From NCBI RefSeq assembly GCF_963678635.1, contig NC_087063.1, forward strand, positions 31,074,599-31,138,598: a DNA stretch of 64,000 nt. The letters run 5' to 3'. The stretch comes from Symsagittifera roscoffensis (taxonomy: Eukaryota > Xenacoelomorpha > Acoela > Convolutidae). The notes beneath the pieces were generated by a model, which did no database searches, had not been told where the DNA came from, and saw only the letters and a list, made by a program, of their open reading frames with translations. The position numbers were made by a program, and so were the translations under genes. Shown here in pieces: positions 1-11,099 of this stretch. Within the stretch, counting starts at the first letter, position 1. Each line of letters starts with the position of its first letter.

Positions 1-535
1 ACTACGTTCATTACTCTTGCAACCATGGATGCGCTTTTGTATGAAAGCACCAACGAAAGAAAACAGCAATTTTTTCAAGGTCAATTGAAAATTGACGAAC
101 TGGAGAGGCTATAATTGTTTTGCTACTAGGCTGGAGGGGCTACAATGGGAAAGACATCAAAAAAATTAAACAATGATATGTTTCGTTCGTTCGGCTAGGA
201 GCAGATCCAAATGAAAACGTAGAAAAAAAGTATATTCGATAGTAATACAAAGAGTACAATACAAAGAGTTCACTACGTTCATTACTCTTGCAACCATGGA
301 TGCGCTTTTGTATGAAAGCACTAACGAAAGAAAACAGCAATTTTTTCAAGGTCAATTGAAAATTGACGAACTGGAGAGGCTATAATTGTTTTGCTACTAG
401 GCTGGAGGGGCTAGAATGGGAAAGACACCAAAAAAGTACAAACTATGATGTGTTTCGTTCGTTCGGCTAGTAGCAGATCCAAATCAAAGCGTAGAAAAAA
501 AATATTCGATAGTAATACAAAGAGTACAATACGCA
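1..535. repeat. Two tandem copies of a 271-bp unit
   Basis: The sequence beginning ACTACGTTCATTACTCTTGC at position 1 starts again at 272, and the two copies run together almost base for base until about 532. The second copy has a few substitutions, and after the shared AGTAATACAAAGAGTACAAT the sequences part. The window edge may hide further copies upstream. Short reading frames on the minus strand here are by-products of the duplication. I see no gene. Confidence 0.9.
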
Positions 536-629
536 TATTAGACAACAACTTTTTCAAAAAATTGATGGAAGAACAAAATTTTTTTTGAATGTACTTTTTT
601 ATCAAGTTTTCTGCAGTTTTTTTTTTAAT

Positions 630-960
630 TTCTCAATTGTCGAGAGGGCGCTAAAAGCTACAAAACTAATATTACTAACTAAAAGTTAAGTTTTCATGAC
701 TTATTTCCGTATTTTATGCCTGTTTGCTGGCTTTTTTGCTCGAAATTGGACAAAAGTTTCAAACCGGTTGTTCTCTACACAGTGAATTTTTGTTGGAATT
801 ATTTTTTAAAACTCGACTCATGACTGCAAGAGCTGTAATATGGTGTATCATTCGACCCCCTGCAATGATTGTGGCACCTGATTTTTCGTGAAAAAAAAAA
901 CAAAAAACTAAAACACGTTATTCCTGCCCACTTCAGTGGTCGGAACAAAAACTCGTCGTC
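630..960. repeat. Dispersed repeat D, copy 1
   Basis: This stretch resembles 10590-10830. Both share the order GCTCGAAATT/GTTCGAAATT, an A-rich stretch, a block like GACTGCAAGAGCT, then CACTCGA/CATTCGA followed by ATTTTTCGTG and an A-run. Divergence is high with many indels. I recognise no coding content. It is probably an old non-autonomous element. Confidence 0.5.
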
Positions 961-1213
961 ATAAAGTGAACTCTGCATGGTGAACTAATTAACTATTTTC
1001 GCACATAAGCGAAGCGGTGATTTGCACCAGTTTTAGTACAGCACAACCATAGCATGTCAAAGTAGTCACCGGATAATGAGAAAAAAGTCGAATAACTGAA
1101 AACATAGCCAATAGAGAGTTGGAAAAGAGTCATCAACGCAAGCACACTGAAAAACAACTGAACTCCATCTTTCAAATTTCAAAGAATATATATGGCCTTC
1201 GAAAGCTCTTCGA

Positions 1214-3132
1214 GTTTCACGAGCAATTTTTGATTGACACTTTTTTGATCAAATTCACCTAATTTGAGAAAACTGGATCAATAGGTAAGTTTTTAATTCC
1301 GCTAAGAAATCTGAAAACTAAACTCCTTTTTCGAAACTAGAAGTCGATCAAGTTTTTTTTACGTTAACACATTCGCTATTAGATAAGGGGTTTTGCCTTT
1401 CAGATTTCGAATAGAACCAGTAATGAAAAAGCAGGCATGCTCAAAACTGTTTGCTGTGCGCGAAATCACGGACTTGTCTCAAAATAATTCAGTTTTTCTG
1501 TTAGACAATTCTCTAACCTGAAATAAACTTCCGATTTGATAACGCTCGCTAGCGTCAAGCGTAAACATATTTATTCGTCATACTTTAAATGGTAATATCA
1601 CGCATTAAGCCAGAAAACGCACACACTTAACACGCATTTAGTCATAAGAAAACGTCAAAACATAATGAGGTAAGTAGAACAGAGGCTAGTTTTTTTTTAC
1701 AGTCAAGAAGATAGCCAACAGAAAGTTGCACAAGTGCCAGTGAAAAAAAAACAAAAAAATATTGAGGATTTTTCAACATTCTAACAAGATGTACATCACT
1801 CTAAAGCTCTTTAAATTTAAAGAAAATTTTACGATCTATAACTTTCTCCATTAAAATTACCCAATTAGTTTCAACTGGGTCAATAGGCCAGTTTTTAATT
1901 TCGCTGGACAATCTAAAATTGAAATCGAAATGAAGCATTTTCGTGCCACCAGAACTTTGGTAGTTGGAGAGAGTAATTTGCCTTCCTATTCATAAATGAA
2001 TTGAAAACAAAACCAAAAAACAAACCTCAAAAAAAAAACATAGCCAACAGAAAATTGTAAAGCCAATGAACGCAAGTGAACAGAAAAAAAATAGTTAGCC
2101 TTGAAGCTCTTTGAATTTTCTATAACAAATGATGATTTGTCTTGAAGCTCTTTCAATTTCTAGAACAAATGATGTTTCACGAGCAATTTTTGATTGACAC
2201 TTTTTTGATCAAATTCACCTAATTTGAGAAAACTGGATCAATAGGTAAGTTTTTAATTCCGCTAAGAAATCTGAAAACTAAACTCCTTTTTCGAAACTAG
2301 AAGTCGATCAAGTTTTTTTTACGTTAACACATTCGCTATTAGATAAGGGGTTTTGCCTTTCAGATTTCGAATAGAACCAGTAATGAAAAAGCAGGCATGC
2401 TCAAAACTGTTTGCTGTGCGCGAAATCACGGACTTGTCTCAAAATAATTCAGTTTTTCTGTTAGACAATTCTCTAACCTGAAATAAACTTCCGATTTGAT
2501 AACGCTCGCTAGCGTCAAGCGTAAACATATTTATTCGTCATACTTTAAATGGTAATATCACGCATTAAGCCAGAAAACGCACACACTTAACACGCATTTA
2601 GTCATAAGAAAACGTCAAAACATAATGAGGTAAGTAGAACAGAGGCTAGTTTTTTTTACAGTCAAGAAGATAGCCAACAGAAAGTTGCACAAGTGCCAGT
2701 GAAAAAAAAACAAAAAAATATTGAGGATTTTTCAACATTCTAACAAGATGTACATCACTCTAAAGCTCTTTAAATTTAAAGAAAATTTTACGATCTATAA
2801 CTTTCTCCATTAAAATTACCCAATTAGTTTCAACTGGGTCAATAGGCCAGTTTTTAATTCCGCTGGACAATCTAAAATTGAAATCGAAATGAAGCATTTT
2901 CGTGCCACCAGAACTTTGGTAGTTGGAGAGAGTAATTTGCCTTCCTATTCATAAATGAATTGAAAACAAAACCAAAAAACAAACCTCAAAAAAAAACATA
3001 GCCAACAGAAAATTGTAAAGCCAATGAACGCAAGTGAACAGAAAAAAAATAGTTAGCCTTGAAGCTCTTTGAATTTTCTATAACAAATGATGATTTGTCT
3101 TGAAGCTCTTTCAATTTCTAGAACAAATGATG
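1214..3132. repeat. Near-identical tandem duplication, 960-bp unit
   Basis: Copy 1 runs from 1214 to 2173 and copy 2 from 2174 to 3132. The copies differ only in a few homopolymer lengths (for example the T-run near 1690 against 2650) and scattered single bases, so the duplication is recent. A third, strongly diverged version follows from about 3205 to 3450, and pieces recur at 3880-4060, for example the block with ATGGATCAATAAGTA. No plausible gene is seen. The 74-residue minus frame at 3448-3672 lies in this decayed tail and has no recognisable feature. Confidence 0.92.
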
Positions 3133-4490
3133 GTTCACAAGAGCAAATACTGTTTTTTTTTAAAAAAAAAACAAACTACTTGCGAAATTTTGAAGAGAAA
3201 AAATACATGACCTTAAAGCTCTTTGCATTTCACTAATAACTTATGATTGACTTTTTTGTGACATAAATACAATTTGAGAAAAATGGATCAATAAGTATTT
3301 TTTTTATTTTGCTGGGAAATCTGAAAATTTAACTCCAGTTTTAAAATAGAAGTCGATCACGTTTTTCATGACGATTACAGTTTTGCTGTTCGATAGTGAA
3401 GTTTGCATTCCTTTTAACAAAGGAAATGAACTGAACTTAAAAAGAATTCAGAAAGAAGTCAAATCACGCAAAAGTACATTTGAGCCTGAAAAAATCATCG
3501 CATTCTGATTCAAAACACCAAGCAAAGCATTTTCATAATTAGTTTTCATTAATCCAAAAAATCTCACAGAGTGAGAAAGACTTATGGACTCAGATATCAT
3601 CTTAAAAGGCAACAAAAAACGGCAAACGAGTCGTCGCATAGTATCATATTGAAAGTCCTTGTCGTGCATCACAACGTTCAGTAGCTCATTAGCTCTTTTA
3701 TGATAGCAACTTCCTGTGTTAATAGCACAGCAACCAGCTAACTTTGTTCCGAATTGCTTTAATTACGACTTAACGTAGAGTTATCAAAATATCTGCTTTA
3801 AAACATATCCATAAGACGGTGTAAAAAACAAATGAACGCAAGAAAACTGAAAAAACTTCGATTTATTTTTTTTTTGAAAAAGCAACTTCTACCTGCGAAC
3901 TTTTTTGTGACAGTAACACAATTTAAGAAAAATGGAGCAATAAGTAAATTTTAATTCCATTTTCGAAACTAGAAATCCATAACATTTTTTGTAACTTCCA
4001 CAGCTTTGCTGTTCGAGTTTGCCTTCCTTTTAACAAAGGAAATGAACTTTAAAAAAACTTGAAAGAAATCAAAAATTGAACAAAAAATTTTGAAAGCAAA
4101 CTTTTGCTAATGCGAAACACGCAAAAACGGCACCAGTAAAATTAAGAACGGCCAAAAAAGAATTAATACAGAAATATGACTGAAACAAACGCTCGGACAC
4201 TAAAGGAGTCGAACTTGGACTTCGCTCCCAAATATATTTGCCTCTGCAACTTAATGCTTAAAGATCAGGCAGCAAAGATTCCGCTTCAAGGGATTTTGTA
4301 TGACATAAAACTAAACTTTTGTCGATCTAACGCATTTTTGTCACAAAGAAACTCTTATTAAAAAAAAAAGAGCCAGCAGACAGTTGGAAAGTGTCATTGA
4401 TTGCAAGAGGCCCGAGAAAAGGACTGATTGAGAAAACTTGATCAACTAGGACTTTTTATTTCCACTCAAAATCCTCGAATTAGTAAAAGT
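3133..4490. other. Diverged relics of the 960-bp repeat; no gene seen
   Basis: This stretch contains repeated phrases of the preceding unit, such as CAATTTGAGAAAAATGG and TTTGCTGTTCGA with TTGCCTTCCTTTTAACAAAGG. Their order is disturbed and identity is low. The small plus frame at 4176-4361 has no motif and no splice context that I can support. Confidence 0.5.
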
Positions 4491-4566
4491 TTGCTAGGTA
4501 TTGGCATCGAACCTGCGACCTCGAGATTTCGAGTCTCACGCCCTGCCTTCTCGACCTCAAACGCTT
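4490..4566 (-). repeat. tRNA-derived SINE-like remnant
   Basis: Read on the minus strand, the block contains GGTCGAGAAGGCAGGGCG, then ACTCGAAATCTCGAGGTCGC, then GGTTCGATGCC. The last is a good match to the internal RNA polymerase III B box (GGTTCRANNCC). The 5' part cannot form an acceptor stem with the 3' part, so this is not an intact tRNA gene. It is best read as the head of an old SINE or a tRNA pseudogene of Ser(CGA)-like appearance. Confidence 0.5.
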
Positions 4567-5330
4567 AATAATCGACAAATACTAGTCACAAATAAAGCAG
4601 CTACATATTCTAATAAATTACAAATGCAATGCAGCAAAAGTGGCAGCAAATACACATAGACACAATTTGCAAGTAATAATTTGGAAACTTAACAAACTGA
4701 CGGCATCCACACTATCTTTGCATGTAATAAATTGGAAAGCGTAAAACCACATTATGTAAAAATTATGCGTTTCAAAAAATTGCGAGATATATTGAACTTC
4801 AGAAATCGAGTTTTATTATTATTGTTGAAACAAATAGCTTTTTCGGTTTTCATTTGATAAATTAACAATGCATCAACTAAGTTAACTTAATACTATTCGA
4901 ATATCAAAGCATATGCAATCAAAAGCCGTGAAGGTGCCACTAAAAATGGCAGCAATATTTGGGACTTCGGTTAGAAAAAAATTGTCGTACTATTGCACTA
5001 ACGCTCGTTAATGTAATTAATTGGAAACTATCCAGCGCAATTGCGTACACAGAGGAGCTTCACACCACTTGCGATACAAGACAAACATAAAAAAACAGAC
5101 GTCGGAAAAAGAATGGAAAATGTTGAAAAGATGAACCTAAATTTTCATACATCTCGATAAAAGCTGGAGATACCTGTTTAATATTTCAACGGAAGTTTTT
5201 ATGCAACGGAACTTTATTTCAACGGAAATAAAATCCAATTTTTTGGATTTTATGCAACGAAACTTTTATTTCAACGGAACTGAGCATGCAACGGAACTTT
5301 TTAAAAATTGGACGTTATCAAAACCTTTGT
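4567..5330. other. AT-rich non-coding stretch
   Basis: I see no reading frame, RNA gene or obvious repeat here beyond a few short direct phrases such as AACGGAAC...TTTTTATGCAACG near 5190-5290. The 94-residue plus frame that begins at 5201 is built from these short repeats and A-runs. Confidence 0.4.
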
Positions 5331-5830
5331 TGTTTCTCTACTTTGAAGGCTCTAAGATATGTCAGGGTAGTTTTCGACAAAAAGTTTCCAAAAAACGGTC
5401 AATAAATCAAAAACTGAGATATGGGAGGCTAGTTTTTCAGAAAAGTCAAATAGACTCAAAAAACGGTAAAAAAAAACAAAATTGAATTTAGTGTAAACAT
5501 TTTTGGGCGTAGTCGATTAAGCAGGGAGCTTCTCGCAACCCGTTCTATCAATTGAACTTAAAAACTCAGATTTGGAAAGGTTGTTTTTGAGAAAACGAAA
5601 AATCCAAACATATGGGTAAAATAATCCCCCCTCAGACTTTTTTGAAGGCTGTAGACCCGTTCTATCAATTGAACTGAAAAACTCAGATTTGGGAAAGTCG
5701 TTTTTGAAAAAACGAAAAATCCAAACATATGGGTAATATAATCCCCCACAGACTTTTTTGAAGGCTGTAGACAGTGAAGTAATGTAAAAAGAGATTGTAA
5801 AATCCTAGTCCAACCTTTGTTGAAAATCGG
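5330..5830. repeat. Degenerate repeat family E with two ~117-bp units
   Basis: The phrase CCCGTTCTATCAATTGAACT followed by an AACTCAGATTTGG block, GTTTTTGA, AAACGAAAAATCC and ACTTTTTTGAAGGCTGTAGA occurs twice in tandem (about 5539-5654 and 5655-5771). More diverged versions make up 11100-12450. The minus-strand 91-residue frame at 5558-5833 is a product of this duplication and repeats itself inside, so it should not be taken as a gene. Confidence 0.7.
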
Positions 5831-5861
5831 CAAAGTGAATTTTGAGAGAAAATGGGCAAAG

Positions 5862-6012
5862 TCAGAGATGTGTCAACTAAGCCGACAACACTTGAGCAGA
5901 CAAACGAAAGTCCGACAATTCAATTTTTACCGTACATGTTTTTAAATTGGATACAACATACTGAAAAAAAAACAAGTTCTGGCCGGGACTCGAACCCAAG
6001 ACAGCGTTACCT
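5862..6012 (-). repeat. SINE-like element with tRNA-like head
   Basis: On the minus strand the right end reads as a tRNA-like head: CTAGAGGTAACGCTGTCTTG, then GGTTCGAGTCCCGGCC, a clear B box. A body follows that recurs in the window: TGTCAACTAAGCCGACAACA with AACGAAAGTCCGACA on the plus strand near 5875-5925. The same body is found at 12826-12935, again with a decayed B-box block, and a body fragment lies at 15994-16055. Together these indicate a dispersed SINE family. Confidence 0.55.
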
Positions 6013-6481
6013 CTAGGTCAAGTGGAAAAGAACCTGGATATTATTAAGATTCAAGGATAAAGCAATTTGAAAATGTTTAAGAAAAGTTGTTCACGGAAAT
6101 ACGTCTAGTTCCCGATTACAAGACACTTGCTCTCGCAATTGCAATAAAATATTAATTTAAAAAATTTCGTGAAATGAACTGAGTTGAAAAAATTCTGAAA
6201 TACAAATTTGATGCTTGTACTGCTGTATGAAATAGAACTTTTTTCGGTTCATTGGATGAAATAAAACGCATCAACTGTTCTAATTTATTACTAATCGAAT
6301 GTCAAAGAACATGCTATTAACATTCCAAAGCAGCCTGCTTCAAAATTACTATCAGGAAATAGCTTAGATTGGAAAAATGCCTAGAAATACACTACGCTAC
6401 GCTTTTGTAATAACAAATAGGTACCTTTGCTATTTAAAAAAAAGCTGGATATCTCTGTTTTTTTTCGTTATCCCTGCCAAG

Positions 6482-6619
6482 TTAAGACCATTTATCCACC
6501 AGAGAAAAGACCAACATACGAGCTGTACAGCTCATCACGACGAACCGCTGTTGTCCCTGTTTAAGAACTGCATGCAGTTTTTTTGGTTGTTTTTCTAGAA
6601 TGGGTGATGTTGCTTCACC
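6482..6619 (-). CDS. Candidate alternative terminal exon of the eIF4G-like gene
   Basis: After the last well supported exon (ending at 6691 with donor GTAAG) a possible acceptor TTGCTTGAG lies at 6621-6620. From 6619 an open frame in the required phase gives 45 residues (starting GEATSPILEKQPKK) and then a stop. Used as an exon it would end the protein at about 427 residues, giving a product with the N-terminal region only. The acceptor lacks a strong pyrimidine tract and the peptide has no recognisable motif, so this is a weak call. The true downstream exon may lie outside the window. Confidence 0.2.
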   Translation of the reverse strand, partial: GEATSPILEKQPKKLHAVLKQGQQRFVVMSCTARMLVFSLVDKWS

Positions 6620-6690
6620 CTCAAGCAACGAGCACGGATCGTGGTGGGCCTCGAATATCCGACATGACAAAATACGAGAAAAGAACTTAC

Positions 6691-9001
6691 CGAGGCAATG
6701 GCTTTGATGTCTATTTCCTTGTTATCTGCGTCCTTGATCACAATCTTGGTTCTGGGCTTGGGGGCGGGCGGAGCTGCTGCTGTCAAACTGGGAGTGGATG
6801 CTGGAGAAGGATTGGTTGCGTTGGTATCCGACTGGGCAACTGAAGTACTAGGCAATGACGCGTCCGAGTGGTGGACTGAAGTTGTCGATGCGCCACTTGC
6901 CGATGCTGTAACGCCGGCCGTCACGTTTATGTTGCGGTTGTTGCCAGATGTTACGGCACTGTTGTATGAGTGGTGTTGATGAGTGTTGATATTTTCTTGC
7001 TGCTGTGCTGCCATGTTGGCCGATGTAGTTACCATTCCGTTGCTCTGCGGGTGTTGATAGACATGCGACATTGCGTTGGCCGCTGGTCCGTTTGGATTCG
7101 ATTGCTGTTGGAACTGTCCGTACATGCCAGGGTGCATTCCACCGCTTTCCGGGTGTCCGTTGGCAGCTGCGGCCATGTGTTGCTGGTAATGGGCTACCAT
7201 ATTCTGCGGTAGCTGAGGTCTGTTCATGTGTCCATGCATGTTCACAGCCTGCTGCTGCTGCTGCATAAACTGCATGTGATGGGCATTCAAATTCCCTTGA
7301 TGCTGCATTATCAAGCCGCCTGCAAAACGATATTGAAACTTGACAAAAAACTATTTGAAAAATTAACTTTATATCTGGCAATTCGAAACAAATTTCAGGA
7401 AGGTCCCGACAACAGATTTCAACATGTGCCAAATCCGGTTGGACTTTAGCACAATCAACAAGAGAAAAACTCACACAAAGCATTTAATCGTGAATCTAAA
7501 AAGGAAAATTTTAGAACTTACAAAATGTTTCATCAATCGATGCTTATACGCATCGACATTTATTTCACAGAAAAAGAATGAGCTTAAGCGATGTGCATGC
7601 ATGCAATACAACAGCTAACTGAGGTCAGGTAAACTCAGAACATACTAAGATTTCTTAATTGGCATGAGAAAGGTGGACTCCTGTCGGATATCCAGTTTTC
7701 CGTTTTTCGAGCCTCTCGATATTCGTGTTCACACTCATTGATTTTATTTGATTGCATAAATTAATTAACTACCACAAGTAAATTAGCTAAGAGTAATTTA
7801 TTACTTTTTACGCATTTGTTGTGATACAAGATATCCTTTTTCCGTTTCATATAGAGTCTACATACCTGCAGCCGCATGATGCATTGCTGGCAGTGCCTGG
7901 GCGTAGGGTGCCCGGTACATGCCCTGGGCGTGAGCATGTGCCATTTGTTGCGCTTGTTGAGCCTGTTGGGCTTGTATGACCAGGTGGTGTGGAATCATGG
8001 CCGCATGGGCCTGGTTGGTCGAGTAGACCACGTTGGGCGTGAACTGCGGATTCTGGTGATGTTGCATGAAGTGCTGCTGCTACAAAGAAACAAATTATCC
8101 CGTTTACAAAGATGCTTAAATGCGTCTCTTAATTATCAAAAAACCTGTAAACTATCAAAAATAACATGCTAAAAGCACATTTCAATATAAAGTTCAAATC
8201 AGCCCCTTTCTTAATTTAGTTTAAAAAAGAACATTCCAGTTGTTCGGATTTCTAGCCGCTCATTCGGCTGCTGGCCGTTCGTATTCTTAGCCCCAGCGTT
8301 GTAAAGCATCTTTGAAGCCCAGCGCTTGAACATTATTGCGTCTCATTACGATTTTTGTCAAAGCCTAATATCAGTCATGATTCGCACCAAATCATCGTTT
8401 CGAATTTTTCGGCGCATTCAGATCTTACTAGGCTATGAACGAATGATGAAGAGAGCAGCCTTGATCAGCGATTAATCGAACCATCTAGATGATAATCACT
8501 CATGTTCACAAAATGAATTTCGACTTACTTGATCTCTGTGGGCATTCGCTTGGGAATACATTGCAAACTGCTGGTGTGGGTGAGGTCCCTAAACAAAAAA
8601 AATAACATATACAAAACACTAAACAGCTTTAAAAATAGCCTATAAATAATTATGAAGCACACCAATAACAACAGCTTTCACTATATTTCACTGTTTTTCA
8701 ACAATTCCAGTAGATTCCTGTTATGATGATGATGATGATGATGGTAGAGGGTTTTTACCTGCTGCAAGGAATAGACTCCGTTGGTTGCGTACGCATTTGC
8801 CGCACTGTTGTTGGACATCTGATTGGGTTGAGACTGTCGCTGCTGCTGAAGTTGCTGTTGGTTGTTGAACGCCTGCTGTTGTTGTTGTTGTTGTTGGTGG
8901 GGAGAAGAAAAGTTCCCCGATGCGTTGTTGTTGGGTAGAGAAGCTTGCTGCTGATTCAAAAACGGCTGAGGTTGTTGTCTCGGATGATTTCCAAGATGCA
9001 T
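6691..9001 (-). CDS. eIF4G: eIF4G homologue, N-terminal part, four exons
   Basis: Translation initiation scaffold (cytoplasmic, eIF4F complex), N-terminal region only. Exons are 9001-8759 (81 codons), 8588-8529 (20), 8079-7866 (71 plus one base) and 7319-6691 (two bases plus 209). The junctions have donors GTAAAA, GTAAG, GTATG and GTAAG and acceptors TTTGTTTAG, CTTTGTAG and TTTTGCAG. Phases match at each join, giving about 382 residues. The protein is rich in Gln, His, Asn, Met and Pro. Two spots support eIF4G: the NVVYSTNQ block, which resembles the conserved segment near the poly(A)-binding-protein contact region, and PRTKIVIKDADNKEIDI just before the last donor, which resembles the conserved basic IRIRDPNxxGxDI segment ahead of the eIF4E-binding site. 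Gln runs are coded by mixed CAG/CAA. The eIF4E motif, the MIF4G HEAT repeats and the MA3 domain are absent from the window. An in-frame stop lies six bases before the chosen ATG, so 9001 is the first usable start. A large low-complexity protein such as ataxin-2 is the main alternative. Confidence 0.72.
8721..8745. repeat. ATG/CAT microsatellite in intron 1
   Basis: A run of about seven GAT/ATG triplets lies inside the first intron of the eIF4G-like gene, 14-37 bases from the donor. It is not coding in the spliced model. Confidence 0.85.
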
Positions 9002-9004
9002 CGT

Positions 9005-9056
9005 TTAGTAAGAGTCGGCGGGTAAAAACCCACCTATGGGAACATGCCCCATTGTC
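9005..9056 (-). promoter_or_regulatory. 5' leader with short upstream reading frame
   Basis: Directly upstream of the start codon at 9001, an ATG at 9052 opens a 15-codon frame (MGHVPIGGFLPADSY) that ends in TAA at 9007-9005, only three bases before the main ATG and in the same frame. Four bases before the upstream ATG lies AATTTCAG, a strong splice-acceptor-like sequence. That could be a 5'-UTR intron or a trans-splice site. The tight spacing would suit translation control by reinitiation, but this is inference. Confidence 0.4.
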
Positions 9057-10590
9057 TGAAATTGCGGTTGGCAAAGGTAATAAGCCGAATAACGAAAGCA
9101 TCTATCCATATGCTTACCATGCGCTTAATCAAGATTCAATTAATTTGGGATTTAAAAATTAAAAAAAGAACAGAATTAAAAGAATAATCGAACTAAGATT
9201 TAATTTAGCTAACCAGGAAAACTGTCTATGTATTCAAATAATTTTAATGAAATGACAATTTTTCACAACCAGTTTAGGCAGGCATTATTTGGCAGTAATT
9301 AGCGCTAAAGAGTTGAATGAACTTGATCAATAATTTCTTTGACCAACTGGTTTTAATTTAATTTCTTGGACGTAATTGGCCCGCTGGTAATTAAGCCGCA
9401 GGTTCTTGCGCAGAAAACTAATACTGAAGAACAATTTGGGGCTCGACTATGGCAAGATAGTAAATGCAATTTGCTCATGGAACCACTTGGACACAGATTG
9501 CCAAAATCAAATGTAGAATGCCACGAACACAATAGAAGAATTGAACATTGGTGGTTCTAATGGTTATTACTACCACCAATTAGTCATCTCCAAATTAAAC
9601 AATGCGCATATCGAATAGATCCAAGACTTGGGAAATACAAGCTGTTCAAGATTAGCACTTGGTTAGAACGACAATAAAAAGTTTCTTAATCACAGGAACT
9701 GGTTTTAAATTTCACTAAAGTATGAATTTAAATTTCAACTTCCTGTGATTAAAAAGGCGACAATGCCATTCATCCACAGAGCAAAGGAATCCAAGCATAA
9801 ACGAAAAAGTTTTTTATGTGCAATGGATGCTACTACAACATATGTTTTAATGAGATCTTAACTGAATGCACTCTAAATCATATTTAAAAACCGTTGCGGT
9901 GCATAAAAATAAGTATCAACAAAAAAATGCTAGCTTTCAACTATATATCATAATTTCATTTGATGAAAAATTTGTACGACCAAATTGTGAAAAAAAAAAT
10001 CAAGCATTCCTGCTGAAAGCTCTGCCAGATAGCTTAAGGGTGAGTGATCGCGAGATACTAAGGTACTCATCAAAAATTATACAAATCGTAAGAAAAAATT
10101 TACAAAACTGCAGATTAATTCAGCAAGAGTAGAATGCCGACGGTAAATTATTGTTGTAATAATTTTCCAAAAATATTTCTTAATTGGTACTACTTTACTG
10201 CATCGAGGGTAAAAACACTATCTTCTCTGATGAATTGCATCCTTTGCAGAAAGCCTTTAAAAATGGAAGGGTATACTATGGTTTCAAGAGCTGGAAGAAA
10301 AGTTTTGAAAGGAAATTAAGCTAAAACGTGAAAACCCATGCCCTACCAGTAATGCCACTGATCAGCAGTTCAAAACAAAATACTTCAACAAGAGTAGAAG
10401 GTTTACATGCAAGTAGTAGGCAAATTGAAGAACAAGTTTTGTATAAAAATTACTAGAAAAACAACAAATCAAAAAAAAGTCAGACAGCTTGCTGAAATGT
10501 TCTGAATTTTTAAAGTTTTGATTCCCAAAATGCGTTAAAAACTCCAATTTTTTTTAGCAGAGTGAAAAATAAACTTAGGACCGAAAAATG
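9057..10590. other. Non-coding stretch upstream of the eIF4G-like gene
   Basis: I see AT-rich sequence only. The region just above 9057 presumably holds the rest of the 5' leader and the promoter of the minus-strand gene, but I cannot point to a TATA or initiator element with confidence. The plus frames at 9366-9560, 9866-10132 and 10134-10319 show no motif, codon bias or splice logic. Confidence 0.4.
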
Positions 10591-10830
10591 TATTGTAATG
10601 GGCTCAAATTAAGCATCAAAAAGCATGCTCGCTCGCTTTCCTTGTTCGAAATTAGACCACAAATCAAAAAAAAACTTTAACCGTGTTTTCTTGAAACTGA
10701 AAAAATTTCAAGGTCGTTCGAATCACGACTGAAAAAGCTTCAATATGATATGTCACTCGAACCGTTCCGATGATTTTTTGTGGTACCTAATTTTTCGTGG
10801 AAAACAAAAAAGAAAACACGGATATCCGGT
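10590..10830. repeat. Dispersed repeat D, copy 2
   Basis: This is the counterpart of 630-960, with the same order of phrases: TTGTTCGAAATTAGACC, an A-rich block, ACGACTGAAAAAGCTTCAAT, CACTCGAACCG, then ATTTTTCGTGGAAAAC and an A-run. It is strongly diverged and non-coding. Confidence 0.5.
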
Positions 10831-11099
10831 TAATGTGCAAGCAGCATAAAATGTTCCGACCAATAGTCTTAAAAAATACAATAAAAGTGTATTCAAATTA
10901 ATATCGTTTTTTTTTCTGCGTGGTGTGATAAAAATTTCAAAACCAAAAATAGAACTTAGGCAAATTCGACAACCACAGTAATATATACCCATGGAAAACA
11001 GTTTTTATCGAACAGTTAAAAAAACGAAAAAATCGACACAGAGGCGAAGCTTGCGATACAACACAAAAAAACGTAAGTCTTAAAAAATCTTTTGAAAAA

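Noticed and set aside
4490..4566. Functional tRNA-Ser gene
   Set aside because: The B box is good, but acceptor and D stems do not form. Kept as a SINE or pseudogene trace only.
5558..5833. 91-residue minus frame with an internal repeat
   Set aside because: The repeated peptide (THMFGFFVFSKTTFPNLSF) simply reflects the tandem 117-bp DNA repeat. There is no start context or relative.
6848..7483. 211-residue minus frame and several plus frames over the eIF4G exons
   Set aside because: They are out-of-frame readings of the Gln/His-rich exons and run through the acceptor at 7321-7320. The spliced frame has matching phases at every junction.
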